This document shows positions 7,959 through 15,912 of a stretch of 21,647 nt of DNA, one piece after another (the first letter of the stretch is position 1; each line of letters starts with the position of its first letter). Origin of the DNA: SZAS-79 sp038329645 (GTDB lineage Bacteria > Pseudomonadota > Gammaproteobacteria > Burkholderiales > SG8-39). Position numbers and translations under genes: made by a program. Where the stretch lies: contig JBBQNG010000043.1 in the NCBI GenBank assembly GCA_038329645.1, positions 1 to 21,647 of the forward strand, written 5' to 3'. Below the pieces are notes generated by a model that was not told where the DNA came from, searched no databases, and saw nothing but the letters and a program-made list of their open reading frames with translations.

Positions 7959-9151
7959 ACCGCTTGCCCCGCCACCCAGCCGGAGGACCAGGCCCACTGG
8001 AAATTGTAGCCGCCAAGCCAGCCGGTAACGTCGACGACTTCGCCTATGAAATAAAGGCCCGGTACGGCCGCGGCTTCCATGGTCTTCGAGGACAAGCCGG
8101 ACGTGTCGATGCCGCCCAGGGTGACTTCGGCTTTTGCATAGCCGAGGGTTCCCGATGGGACCAATGACCAGCGCTTGAGCGCAGCCGCGGCGGCTTCGAT
8201 GTCACGGTTCGACATTTCATTGAGCGGCCGTTGCCAGCCGAGCAGCGCGCACCATTCCTGCGCGAACCGCCGGGGCAGCGCTTCGGCCAGCAGGTTGGGC
8301 AGCAAGGTTTTGGAGTGCCGATTCGAGCGCAGCCAGTCCAACGCATTCCGGTCGGGCAACAAGTCGATCTCCACCGGATGCCTGGGCCCGTCCTGTGCCT
8401 GCCAGTAGCTGGAGACTTGCAGGATCGCAGGACCCGAAAGCCCGCGATGCGTTATCAGGATGCTTTCGCGAAATGCGGGCTGCCCCTCCGCGCAGCGCGC
8501 TATCGCGTCGATGGAAACCCCGGACAGGGTTTTGAGAGAATCGAGCGCTTCAGGCGCGAGGGCAAGCGGAACGAGGGCGGGCCGCGGCGGGACGATCGCC
8601 AGGTGGAACTGCTCGGCAATACGGTAGCCGAAAGGCGTGGCGCCGATCTGCGGCAAGGCCAAACCGCCGGTTGCGACGACAACCGATTCGCACTCGAACG
8701 CGCCCTGGCCGGTTGCAACCGAAAAGCGCGATTTGCCGGATTCGACGCGCGTTACCGATTGCACTGCGCAGGGATGGGCCCACTGTACGTCGCCGTTGTC
8801 GCAAGCCGCCTTCAGCATATCGGTAATCTCGGCCGACGAGTTGTCGCAGAAAAGCTGGCCGAGGGTTTTTTCGTGGTAACGGATGCCGCGGCGCTCGACC
8901 ATCGCGATAAAATCGCGTGCGGAGAAACGCGCCAGCGCCGAACGGGAGAAATGCGGGTTTTTCGACAGGAAATTCGCGGGGCCGACGCTGCGGTTGGTGA
9001 AGTTGCAGCGGCCCCCGCCGGAAATGCGGATGCGCTCTCCGAGTTTCGCCGCGTGCTCGATCAGCAATACCCGGCGGCCGCGGGCCGCAGCCTGTGCGGC
9101 GCACATCATGCCGGCGGCGCCGGCGCCGATCACGATCACGTCGAAGCGCAA
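7955..9151 (-). CDS. FAD-dependent oxidoreductase of the BaiN/YhiN (HI0933) family
   Basis: A 398-residue flavoprotein. It begins with a Rossmann dinucleotide motif (VIVIGAGAAGMM, Gly9-Gly14) and an IEHAAKLGERIRISGGGRCNFTN stretch diagnostic of the HI0933/YhiN family. Further on are VVVATGGLALPQIGATPFGY and a C-terminal PGLYFIGEVVDVTGWLGGYNFQWAWSSGWVAG, also family hallmarks. Substrates of most members are undefined; some homologues act in bile-acid or tRNA-linked chemistry, which I would not transfer here. Its stop overlaps the UROD-like gene start by four bases, indicating translational coupling. It diverges from earP with only 27 bases between the two starts, so at least one promoter must lie inside the opposite gene. 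Confidence 0.93.
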   Translation of the reverse strand: MRFDVIVIGAGAAGMMCAAQAAARGRRVLLIEHAAKLGERIRISGGGRCNFTNRSVGPANFLSKNPHFSRSALARFSARDFIAMVERRGIRYHEKTLGQLFCDNSSAEITDMLKAACDNGDVQWAHPCAVQSVTRVESGKSRFSVATGQGAFECESVVVATGGLALPQIGATPFGYRIAEQFHLAIVPPRPALVPLALAPEALDSLKTLSGVSIDAIARCAEGQPAFRESILITHRGLSGPAILQVSSYWQAQDGPRHPVEIDLLPDRNALDWLRSNRHSKTLLPNLLAEALPRRFAQEWCALLGWQRPLNEMSNRDIEAAAAALKRWSLVPSGTLGYAKAEVTLGGIDTSGLSSKTMEAAAVPGLYFIGEVVDVTGWLGGYNFQWAWSSGWVAGQAV

Positions 9152-9178
9152 GCGGGCATTCTACTGGAGGAGCGAATC

Positions 9179-10336
9179 ATGTCCCGGTCATGGGACGTTT
9201 TCTGCCGGGTGATTGATAATTTCGGCGACGCCGCCGTGTGCTGGCGGCTGGCCCGGCAGCTCGCGGCCGAGCATGGGGGGCGTGTGCGAATGTGGATCGA
9301 CTCGCTGGCGCCCCTGGCCGCGCTCGACCCGCAGGTCGGTGCAGACCTTGCCGCGCAGGTAGTTGCGGGAGTCACGATCCTCAAGTGGGAGGCGGGCGTG
9401 GATTTCGGCGCTCCGGCTGAAATCGCGGTCGAAGCATTCGGCTGCGGGCTGCCCGACAGCTACGTCGATTCGATGGCAGCGCGCAATCCCGCCCCGGCGT
9501 GGGTCATCCTCGAATACCTGAGCGCGGAATCGTGGGTCGCCACGCATCACGGCTTGCCTTCGCCCCATCCGCGACGGCCGCTGATGCGGTACTTTTTTTT
9601 CCCCGGATTCGCTCCTGGTACGGGGGGCGTTCTCCGGGAAACCGGGTTGGAAAGCAGGCGCCAGGCATTTGTCGAATCACCGGCAGCCCAGGCGGCGTTC
9701 TGGGAGCGCCTGGGCTTTTCCCCAACCGGCGCTTCAGGTCAGGTCGTATCGCTGTTCGCCTACGAAAACGCAGTCGCGGCGGCGCTACTGGATGCTTGGT
9801 CTACAGGACGGGAAAAGGTAGTCGCCGCAGTCCCGCGAAGCCGCCTGCGCCCCCAGGTGTGCGGCTATCTGGGTGCAAGCGATCCAGGTGATGGTGCGAC
9901 GCTCACGAAAGGCAGTCTCGAGGTCAGGTTCCTGCCTTTCCTGCCGCAACCGGAATACGACGAGCTCCTTTGGGCATGCGACTGGAATTTCGTCCGTGGC
10001 GAGGATTCCTTTGTCCGCGCGCAGTGGGCGCAGCGGCCGTTCGTGTGGCACATCTACCCGCAGCAGGAAGAGGCGCACCGGATCAAGCTGGACGCTTTTC
10101 TCGACGCGTATTGCGGGGGCCTCGATCCCGGGCTGACGGTCGCGTTGCGGCGCTTCTGGCATGGCTGGAATGGGTCTCAGGGCTCCGGGGTCCGGAAATT
10201 AAGCTCGGAGTGGAACGTCCTGGCCTCCGCGCGCGCTCGATTCCGGGCGCATGCCGACGCGTGGGCGGCCCGGCTGGCCCTTCCGGGAGATCTTGCGGGG
10301 AATCTGGCGCAATACTGCGAGGAACGACTAAAATAG
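9179..10336 (+). CDS. earP: EF-P arginine 32 rhamnosyltransferase EarP
   Basis: EarP transfers rhamnose from TDP-beta-L-rhamnose to Arg32 of elongation factor P, which lets EF-P relieve ribosome stalling at polyproline. The 385-residue product opens with SWDVFCRVIDNFGDAAVCWRLA, giving Asp13 and Asp17, the two acidic residues known to be critical in EarP. The RGEDSFVRAQWA motif supplies the third, here Glu275 (Glu273 in the Pseudomonas enzyme). Family stretches ILEYLSAESW and WHIYPQQEEAH (base- and sugar-nucleotide-binding region) are present. The start is the ATG at 9179 behind TGGAGGAG; a much longer in-frame opening upstream is antisense to the flavoprotein gene and was discarded. efp follows after 29 bases, the classic partner arrangement. 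Confidence 0.97.
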   Translation: MSRSWDVFCRVIDNFGDAAVCWRLARQLAAEHGGRVRMWIDSLAPLAALDPQVGADLAAQVVAGVTILKWEAGVDFGAPAEIAVEAFGCGLPDSYVDSMAARNPAPAWVILEYLSAESWVATHHGLPSPHPRRPLMRYFFFPGFAPGTGGVLRETGLESRRQAFVESPAAQAAFWERLGFSPTGASGQVVSLFAYENAVAAALLDAWSTGREKVVAAVPRSRLRPQVCGYLGASDPGDGATLTKGSLEVRFLPFLPQPEYDELLWACDWNFVRGEDSFVRAQWAQRPFVWHIYPQQEEAHRIKLDAFLDAYCGGLDPGLTVALRRFWHGWNGSQGSGVRKLSSEWNVLASARARFRAHADAWAARLALPGDLAGNLAQYCEERLK

Positions 10337-10365
10337 GCGGTTTTTATGCAGAAATCGGGACGCAA

Positions 10366-10926
10366 ATGAAGATCGCACAGGAAATCCGTTCGGGCAACGT
10401 GATCATGGTGGGCAAGGACCCGTTGGTGGTCCAGAAGGCCGAGTTCAGCAAGTCGGGCCGCAATGCCTCGGTGGTCAAGATGAAACTGAAGAACCTCCTT
10501 TCCGGGGCCGCGACCGAAACGGTCTACCGCGCCGACGAGAAGTTCGAGGTCGTCACGCTTGAGCGCAAGGAGGTCACATACTCGTACTATGCCGAGCCGT
10601 CGTACGTGTTCATGGACGAAGAGTTCAACCAGTACGAAGTCGATGCCGAAGCGATGGGTGACGCGCTGCACTATCTCGAGGACGGGATGCCTGCCGAGGT
10701 GACGCTCTATCAGAACCGCCCCATCTCGGTGGACATTCCCCAGACCGTCGCCCGCGAGATCATCGCGACCGAGCCGGCGGTTCGCGGCGACACCTCCGGC
10801 AAAGTGCTCAAACCTGCGAAGCTGAAAACCGGCTACGAGATCAGGGTCCCGCTGTTTTGCGACACCGGCGACATGATCGAGATCGACACCCGCACCGGCG
10901 AATACCGGAGCCGAGTGAAGGCTTGA
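10366..10926 (+). CDS. efp: Elongation factor P
   Basis: Translation factor EF-P, 186 residues, the normal length, with an N-terminal KOW-like domain followed by two OB folds. It binds between the P and E sites and promotes peptide-bond formation at proline runs. The loop that is modified reads KSGRNAS, with Arg at position 32. This is the residue rhamnosylated by EarP and distinguishes it from the lysine-type EF-P handled by EpmA/EpmB. The C-terminal signature FCDTGDMIEIDTRTGEYRSRVK is intact. It is probably co-transcribed with earP. The proline-rich CHAT protein encoded immediately downstream is an obvious nearby client, though that is inference. Confidence 0.98.
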   Translation: MKIAQEIRSGNVIMVGKDPLVVQKAEFSKSGRNASVVKMKLKNLLSGAATETVYRADEKFEVVTLERKEVTYSYYAEPSYVFMDEEFNQYEVDAEAMGDALHYLEDGMPAEVTLYQNRPISVDIPQTVAREIIATEPAVRGDTSGKVLKPAKLKTGYEIRVPLFCDTGDMIEIDTRTGEYRSRVKA

Positions 10927-10960
10927 TCCGCACCCGCGGTCCCGGCTTGGAATCGCACCC

Positions 10961-13954
10961 ATGAGAACCTCGACCGTGGCCGGAAGGCTCGCGTCCGCTC
11001 TGCTGGCCGTGGGCCTCCTCTGGTCTTCGCCGCAGGGCTGGGCGGCGGACGAAGCAACCTGGACCCGCCTGCTGGAGTCGGGGACCGCAGCCTACAACCG
11101 GCGCGACCCTGAAGGGGCCACGCGGCAATTCGAGCTGGCCCTCAAGGAAGCCGAAGGCTTCGGTGAATCGGACGCGCGCCTGGCAACCACGCTGGCGTGG
11201 CTGGCGGAGCTTTATCGCGTGCAGCGGCGCTTCGACGAGTCCGAGAAACTGATCCTGCGCACCATCGCTCTCGACGAGAAGTTCCGCGGCCCGGAACACC
11301 CGGACCTCGCAATGAGCCTCGAGAGCCTGGCGCTGCTCTACCACACGCAGAGCAGGCAGCGCGAAATGGAGCCGGTCCTCATCCGCGCGATCGGCGTCTA
11401 CGAGAAAGCGCTTGGACCGTACCATCCGCGCGTTGCGTCGGCGCTCAACAACCTTGCCGCACTGTACCGTAGCGTCGGCCGCCTCAACGAGGCCGAGCCG
11501 CTGGTGAGCCGCGCGCTTGCGATCCGCGAAAAGGCGCTCGGCATGGAGCACCCGGATACGATCCAGAGCAGGAACTACCTGTCCCTCCTGCATCGGGATC
11601 TCGCGCGGGGCAGACCGGCCCCTCGCCAGCCACGACCGGTCGAAGTCGTGCGCGAAGTCGCGCCACAGCCTGAGCCCGCGCCCAAGCCGGCACCGATCCC
11701 GGCACCTGCGCCTGTTGTGACACTCGCGCCGTCTCCGGCACCGGTAGCGCAGGCAAAGCCCGTGGAGCAGGTCGCCCCGCCTCAGCAGGCGCCGTTGCCG
11801 ACGCCGGCGCCCCCCCGAAAGCCTGTCGCTGTGGTTCCGGCACCGGCGCCAGCCCCAGTTCCTCCTGTTGTGGTTGCACCTTCTTCAAAACCTCCAGCGG
11901 TAAAAACCGAGGCGCCAGCGGTGGCAGCGAGAGCCACGCCCGAAGCAAAGCCCGTCGCGGCACCGCCGGCCCCACCGGCGTCGACTCCCCCATCGAAGCC
12001 TGCCCCGGCCGCGACGGTTGTGCCGCCGCCTGCTGCGGTGGTTCCCCCTGTTGCCGCTTTAGCGGCGGCTCCGCAGCCCAGTCCGGCGCCCATCCCGCGG
12101 CAAGCCCTTCCGCCGGCCCCGCCCAAGCCCGCGCCATTGCCGCCGCAGGCCGCAATCGACCCGCGTACGGTGCAAGCGATCCCGGCTCCGCAACAGCAGG
12201 TTCCCCGCCAGCTGCACCGTTCGAGCCTCGCGATGCAGCTCGGGCTGCTCGGCGCCGCGGGGACCAAAAGCACCGGGGCGACGGTGTCACAGGCGTTCGA
12301 GCTCATGCAGCTGGCGCGCAACCGGCATGAAACGGGTGCTGTCTCGCGGATGGCTGCGCGATTCGGGCGCGCGGACACTTCGCTTGCGAAAGTAGCGAGC
12401 GCGCGCGAGGACCTGCTGGACCGGTGGCATGGCCTGGACAAGACACTCGTCGACGTATCTGGAAGCGGGGCATCGCGGGCATCGGGCGAGGAGGCGCGCT
12501 TGCGCGGCGAGCTCGCCGCTGTGGACCGCCAGATAGCGGTGCAGGACACGCTCATCGAGCAGCGCGTGCCGGGCTACAAGGATTATCTGAGCCCGGATTC
12601 GCTTGCCCTCGCAACGGCGCAATCTCTGCTCGGCGCGGACGAAGCGCTGCTGAGCTATCTCGTCGACGACAATGCGAGCTACCTGGTGGTCGTGCGCAAC
12701 GACCGCTTTGCGTTTCTCACGCTGGACATTGGACGCAACGAGCTGGGATCGATCGTCAAGCGCCTGCGCGAGCAGCTCGACTACCCGACGGGAGACGATG
12801 CCGGGCGCACCGTCTTCCGGGTTTTCCCGGTTGCCCAGGCCAACCAGCTTTACCGGCGGATCCTCGCTGCAGCCGAGCCCGCGCTGCAAAGGGCCGCGCA
12901 CCTGATCATCGTTCCGGACGACACGCTCAATGCACTGCCTTTCGCGGCGCTCGTCACCGATCCCTACGCCCTTGCGATCCGCGAGCCTGAAGAGCATGCG
13001 AAGGTGGCGTGGCTGGGAAGGCGCTATGCGCTCTCGATCCTTCCCTCGGAGGCAACGTTGCGCACGCTACGGCGCACCGCGCCCAGGCCGCCGGCGAGAA
13101 AGCCTTTCGCCGGGTTCGGCGATCCGCTGCTCGGCGGCGAGGCGAGGGGCGTTCGTTCCGGCAGCGCAACGCGCGCTTTTTCCAGGGATGCGCTCGCCAA
13201 CGTAAACCAGATCTGGAATTTTGCGCCGCTACCCGAAACACGTTACGCGCTTTACGCCATGGCTGACATCCTGCAGGCCGAGCAGGATTCGGTGCGCCTG
13301 CAGGCCGAGGCGAGCGAATCGATCGTCAAGCGGCTGGACCTTTCCGATTACCGCGTACTCGCCTTCGCGACCCACGGTTTCATGGCCGACGATTTCAAGG
13401 GCCTCGCAGAATCCGCGCTTGTGTTTTCGCCGCCGCAGCGCGGAAGCGACCTGGACGACGGTCTGTTGACGGCGAGCGAGGTCGCGCAGCTCAAACTCAA
13501 TGCCGAGCTCGTAATCCTCACGGCGACCAGCACTGCCGCGGCAGACGGCACGCCCGATGCTGAGGGCGTATCAGGCCTTGCGCGCGCATTCATGCATGCG
13601 GGTGACCGGGCCGTGCTGGCTTCGCACTGGGCCGTGCCCTCCGATGCTACGTTGAAGCTCGTTACGCGCACTTTGCGCGAGCGGGCCCGGGGTGTGGGGA
13701 ATGCAGAAGCCTTGCGGCGCGCAATGCTCCCGCTCATGAACGGTGAGGACCGGCTGGCCTTTGCCCACCCGAGCTACTGGGCGCCGTTCATGGTGGTAGG
13801 AGAGGGGCGGACGCCCGGAGCGCCAGTACCTGTGACTGCAACTCCGGTTTTGCGCGAGCAGCCTGTAGCCCCTGAATCTGGCGGAAGTGCCCCACCGGAG
13901 GGTGGCTTCGGGCGGCTGCTGCAGGGAATTTTCGGTAGTCCCGAGAAGAAATAG
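10961..13954 (+). CDS. Exported TPR-CHAT protein with long Pro/Ala linker; catalytic Cys replaced
   Basis: A 997-residue protein with four parts. A signal peptide ends near residue 28 (PQGWAADE). A block of kinesin-light-chain-type TPR repeats of about 42 residues runs roughly from 30 to 215 (for example HPRVASALNNLAALYRSVGRL). A low-complexity Pro/Ala/Val linker spans about 225-410. A C-terminal CHAT domain occupies about 500-945 and is followed by a Gly/Pro tail. CHAT domains are caspase-like, with a His-Cys dyad. Here the His is present (FATHGF, His805), but the second motif reads VILTATSTAAADG, with Thr856 where LSAC has Cys. It is therefore probably a protease-dead scaffold, or less likely a Thr-nucleophile enzyme. 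It starts 34 bases after efp with only a weak ribosome site. The polyproline linker suggests dependence on EF-P. Partner unknown. Confidence 0.9.
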   Translation: MRTSTVAGRLASALLAVGLLWSSPQGWAADEATWTRLLESGTAAYNRRDPEGATRQFELALKEAEGFGESDARLATTLAWLAELYRVQRRFDESEKLILRTIALDEKFRGPEHPDLAMSLESLALLYHTQSRQREMEPVLIRAIGVYEKALGPYHPRVASALNNLAALYRSVGRLNEAEPLVSRALAIREKALGMEHPDTIQSRNYLSLLHRDLARGRPAPRQPRPVEVVREVAPQPEPAPKPAPIPAPAPVVTLAPSPAPVAQAKPVEQVAPPQQAPLPTPAPPRKPVAVVPAPAPAPVPPVVVAPSSKPPAVKTEAPAVAARATPEAKPVAAPPAPPASTPPSKPAPAATVVPPPAAVVPPVAALAAAPQPSPAPIPRQALPPAPPKPAPLPPQAAIDPRTVQAIPAPQQQVPRQLHRSSLAMQLGLLGAAGTKSTGATVSQAFELMQLARNRHETGAVSRMAARFGRADTSLAKVASAREDLLDRWHGLDKTLVDVSGSGASRASGEEARLRGELAAVDRQIAVQDTLIEQRVPGYKDYLSPDSLALATAQSLLGADEALLSYLVDDNASYLVVVRNDRFAFLTLDIGRNELGSIVKRLREQLDYPTGDDAGRTVFRVFPVAQANQLYRRILAAAEPALQRAAHLIIVPDDTLNALPFAALVTDPYALAIREPEEHAKVAWLGRRYALSILPSEATLRTLRRTAPRPPARKPFAGFGDPLLGGEARGVRSGSATRAFSRDALANVNQIWNFAPLPETRYALYAMADILQAEQDSVRLQAEASESIVKRLDLSDYRVLAFATHGFMADDFKGLAESALVFSPPQRGSDLDDGLLTASEVAQLKLNAELVILTATSTAAADGTPDAEGVSGLARAFMHAGDRAVLASHWAVPSDATLKLVTRTLRERARGVGNAEALRRAMLPLMNGEDRLAFAHPSYWAPFMVVGEGRTPGAPVPVTATPVLREQPVAPESGGSAPPEGGFGRLLQGIFGSPEKK

Positions 13955-13956
13955 GC

Positions 13957-14571
13957 TTACAGCATCCTGCCGGCTTCGAAGTGCAGGTACAACTCCCGGC
14001 ACGCCCATGCGTCGGTAGCCGCATAGGTGATCTGCGCTGCGCTCAGGTGCTTCGCTGCCCAGTTCGAGGTGCGGCTGCCCTTAGGAATCCTGAACCCGAG
14101 GAAAATGCCCGCCAGGTTGCGCAGTCCGGTCTGCGGGCAGCCCTGGCGCTTGGCAATCCGGCCTGGGTCGACGACACGATTTTCCTCGAAGGGGAACAGC
14201 AGCTTGAGCTGGCGCAGGTCGTCCGCGATCGCGATGCCCGACTTGACGATGCCCGGGCTCTGCAGGATCTCCCTTAACGCTGCAGAAAAATCAGCGCGCT
14301 CGAGCCTGAAGAGGTACACGGCCTTCGCCGTGGCGAACTGGGCAAGGCAAGGCAGATAGCTCTCGCCTTTGCGGAAAGCCGGCCGCGTTTCCGTATCGAA
14401 GCCCGCCACGCGCTCGTGACGAAGGTCGGCCATCGCGCGGTCGCAGTCCGCGGCCGTCTCGACCAGCACTACCGGACCTTCGTATCTGCGAATCGGCAGG
14501 TCGGCGATCTCCTGCTTCGAGATCGCTGAACTGCCGACGGTGAAGGATGGCCGTAATGGCGGCGATTGCAA
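13957..14571 (-). CDS. RNase D-like 3'-5' exonuclease domain protein (DEDDy)
   Basis: A 204-residue single-domain exonuclease. The DEDD motifs are visible: Exo I as GFDTETRP (Asp59, Glu61), Exo II around SGIAIADDLRQLKLL, and Exo III as YAATDAWACRELY with Tyr and Asp in DEDDy spacing. It lacks the HRDC domains of full-length RNase D (about 370 residues), so it is best called an RNase D-like or 3'-5' exonuclease domain protein acting on RNA or DNA ends. No ATG or GTG suits the N-terminus. I chose the TTG read from 14571 because GGGAG sits about eight bases upstream of it. The gene ends two bases from the convergent CHAT gene and starts just beyond the terminator at 14605-14634, so it needs its own promoter or readthrough. 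Confidence 0.9.
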   Translation of the reverse strand: MQSPPLRPSFTVGSSAISKQEIADLPIRRYEGPVVLVETAADCDRAMADLRHERVAGFDTETRPAFRKGESYLPCLAQFATAKAVYLFRLERADFSAALREILQSPGIVKSGIAIADDLRQLKLLFPFEENRVVDPGRIAKRQGCPQTGLRNLAGIFLGFRIPKGSRTSNWAAKHLSAAQITYAATDAWACRELYLHFEAGRML

Positions 14572-14604
14572 AGACCCACTCCCTTCGCATGTTGCGTGGA
14601 TGAT

Positions 14605-14634
14605 AAAAAAATAGCGCCCCGGGCGGGGCGCTAT
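14605..14634 (-). terminator. Strong intrinsic terminator, leftward transcription
   Basis: Perfect 10-bp stem (ATAGCGCCCC pairing with GGGGCGCTAT) around a 4-base loop, followed on the minus strand by seven T residues. It lies directly after the tRNA/tmRNA-like 3' end at 14645 and ends leftward transcripts coming from the yeeE side. The plus-strand reading has no T-run. It could be the ancestral ssrA terminator. Confidence 0.93.
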
Positions 14635-14644
14635 CGGCCGGATC

Positions 14645-14672
14645 TGGTGGAGGCGGCGGGAATCGAACCCGC
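14645..14672 (-). ncRNA. tmRNA/tRNA 3'-end fragment (T-arm, acceptor strand, CCA), no 5' half
   Basis: Read leftward, the sequence is a 5-bp T-stem GCGGG/CCCGC with loop TTCGATT, then acceptor 3' strand CGCCTCC, discriminator A and encoded CCA. The acceptor strand has U at the position equal to 70, which would form the G3-U70 pair for alanylation, and A at 73. Both fit tmRNA or tRNA-Ala better than tRNA-Ser. I found no matching 5' strand (GGGGGCG or GGAGGCG) or anticodon arm upstream before the yeeE stop at 14796, and no tag-peptide region. It is therefore a remnant beginning at the T-arm, the usual size of the ssrA 3' fragment duplicated at the distal attachment site of an integrated element. 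A terminator follows. Calling it specifically ssrA is inference. Confidence 0.7.
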
Positions 14673-14687
14673 TTCCATTAGATCATA

Positions 14688-14795
14688 TCTATTTGAATCA
14701 ATAGAAACTTCAGAAGCTTCTGTTCGCGCGTGCGAATCGCGCGCGAAGAATTTCACCCCAACACGCTTATCGTGGCTGCGCGCAACCTTGCGCGC
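14688..14795. repeat. Cluster of four inverted repeats upstream of the tmRNA-like fragment
   Basis: In about 110 bases between the yeeE stop and the tRNA-like end there are four inverted repeats. They are GCGCGCAA-cc-TTGCGCGC (14778-14795), TTCGCGCG-N9-CGCGCGAA (14723-14747), the palindrome CAGAAGCTTCTG (14711-14722) and TCTATT-N6-AATAGA (14688-14705). All arms are perfect. No convincing reading frame occupies this stretch. It may be recombinase arm sites of an element end, or the body of a structured RNA that ends in the tRNA-like tail and terminator. Confidence 0.6.
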
Positions 14796-15908
14796 CTAGT
14801 GCATCATCCGCCAGTACTGCCATTTCATCGTCGCCGCGGAGCCCGCGATGATCGCTGCGAACGTGAGGATCGAGCCCAGCGCGAGGGTGGAAAACCCGGT
14901 GATTCCCTGGCCAATCGTGCAACCCAGTGCCGTCACCCCGCCGAACCCCATGAGCACTCCGCCGATCATGTGGTTGGCCGTGTCCTCCGCGTCGCGGAAC
15001 GTTTCCCAGCGGAAGGTGCGTGTGGCGATTGCGTATGCCGCCGAACCGGCGACCACGCCGGCGGCGGATGCGATGCCGAAAGTCACGATCCGCGAGGTAT
15101 CGGTCCAGAACATCAGGTATTCGAGCGTGTATGCCATGGGAGCAACGAAAGAAAACGACTCCATGCGCCCCGAGTTGGTTGCGACAAACACTTCTTCCAG
15201 GGTTTTGGGGTCTTCGGCGATATAGCCCAGCCTGCCGCTGACATACCAGCCGGCAACGATCACCAGTCCGACCACCACGCCGCCCAGCGTGTAGTCGAAA
15301 TTTTCTCGGACCTCCCTGGAGGCATAGACAAACGCGATAAGTCCGCCGCCAAGGAGCAGGCTCACGGCCATGATCCAGGTCTTCAACTCGCCGCCCAGGA
15401 GACGGGCGAATATCGCAGGCAGGTCCTGGTTACCGGCCAGCGTGACGGATGCGCCCTCCAGAACGCCGGACCGGAAGGCACCGAACAGGCCCTTGAGCGT
15501 CATGTAGGCCGCGACGCCGAGAAACATGAAGACGACCATCGACTTCAGGTTGCCACCGCCGATTCGTATCAGGGTCTTAGAGCCGCACCCCGAACCGAGC
15601 GTCATGCCGATCCCAAACAGGCCGCCGCCGACCAGATACGAAAGCCAAGTGAAGCGCGGCGCCTGGTAGATCGATTTCGACAGGTCCACGACGCCGGCAA
15701 GATGGAGCGCATTGGCGCCCAGAATCGCGATTGCAATGGCGAGCAGCCACATGCGCAGGCGGCCGGTGTCGCCCATGTTCACCCAGTCCGATACCGCGCC
15801 CATGGTGCAGAAGTTGGTCTTCGCGCCGACCGCGCCGAAAACGAACGCAAGAACGAAAGCACCGCCTGAAACGTAGGGCGCAAGCTGCGCCGGACTGACC
15901 TCGCTCAC
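14796..15908 (-). CDS. YeeE/YedE-family sulfur-compound transporter
   Basis: A 370-residue polytopic inner-membrane protein of the YeeE/YedE family; the best characterised relative (TsuA/YeeE) imports thiosulfate. About nine or ten hydrophobic helices can be read. The conserved cysteine motifs that relay thiosulfate in that family are visible: AKTNFCTMG near the N-terminus, FGIGMTLGSGCGSKTLIR, and ALGCTIGQGITG near the C-terminus. The start is a GTG read from 15908, only a few bases after the tusA stop, so the pair is one operon, as in the common tusA-yeeE pairing where TusA (YeeD in Escherichia) accepts the imported sulfur. The substrate here could be thiosulfate or another sulfane-sulfur species. 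It ends just before the inverted-repeat cluster and terminator. Confidence 0.93.
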   Translation of the reverse strand: MSEVSPAQLAPYVSGGAFVLAFVFGAVGAKTNFCTMGAVSDWVNMGDTGRLRMWLLAIAIAILGANALHLAGVVDLSKSIYQAPRFTWLSYLVGGGLFGIGMTLGSGCGSKTLIRIGGGNLKSMVVFMFLGVAAYMTLKGLFGAFRSGVLEGASVTLAGNQDLPAIFARLLGGELKTWIMAVSLLLGGGLIAFVYASREVRENFDYTLGGVVVGLVIVAGWYVSGRLGYIAEDPKTLEEVFVATNSGRMESFSFVAPMAYTLEYLMFWTDTSRIVTFGIASAAGVVAGSAAYAIATRTFRWETFRDAEDTANHMIGGVLMGFGGVTALGCTIGQGITGFSTLALGSILTFAAIIAGSAATMKWQYWRMMH

Positions 15909-15912
15909 GGAC

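Noticed and set aside
8231..9178. Upstream extension of earP giving a 701-residue protein
   Set aside because: The added 316 codons are antisense to the flavoprotein gene, and the EarP family begins at the ATG at 9179, which has a good ribosome site.
11640..12180. Apparent tandem repeat or CRISPR-like array in the CHAT gene
   Set aside because: The repetition is of Pro/Ala codons in a protein linker; unit length and sequence vary and no repeat-spacer pattern exists.
14645..14740. Complete tRNA (Ser or Ala) or permuted two-piece tmRNA
   Set aside because: No 5' acceptor strand, D-arm or anticodon arm can be built upstream, the discriminator is A rather than the G usual for Ser, and no acceptor 5' strand follows the CCA as a permuted gene would need.
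14566..14799. Small plus-strand frame containing VEAAGIEPAS
   Set aside because: This peptide is the well-known artefact of translating the antisense of a tRNA/tmRNA 3' end; here it simply reads through the fragment at 14645-14672.
14730..15869. Plus-strand open frame of 379 codons opposite yeeE
   Set aside because: His/Arg-rich shadow of a membrane protein gene with conserved cysteine motifs on the minus strand.
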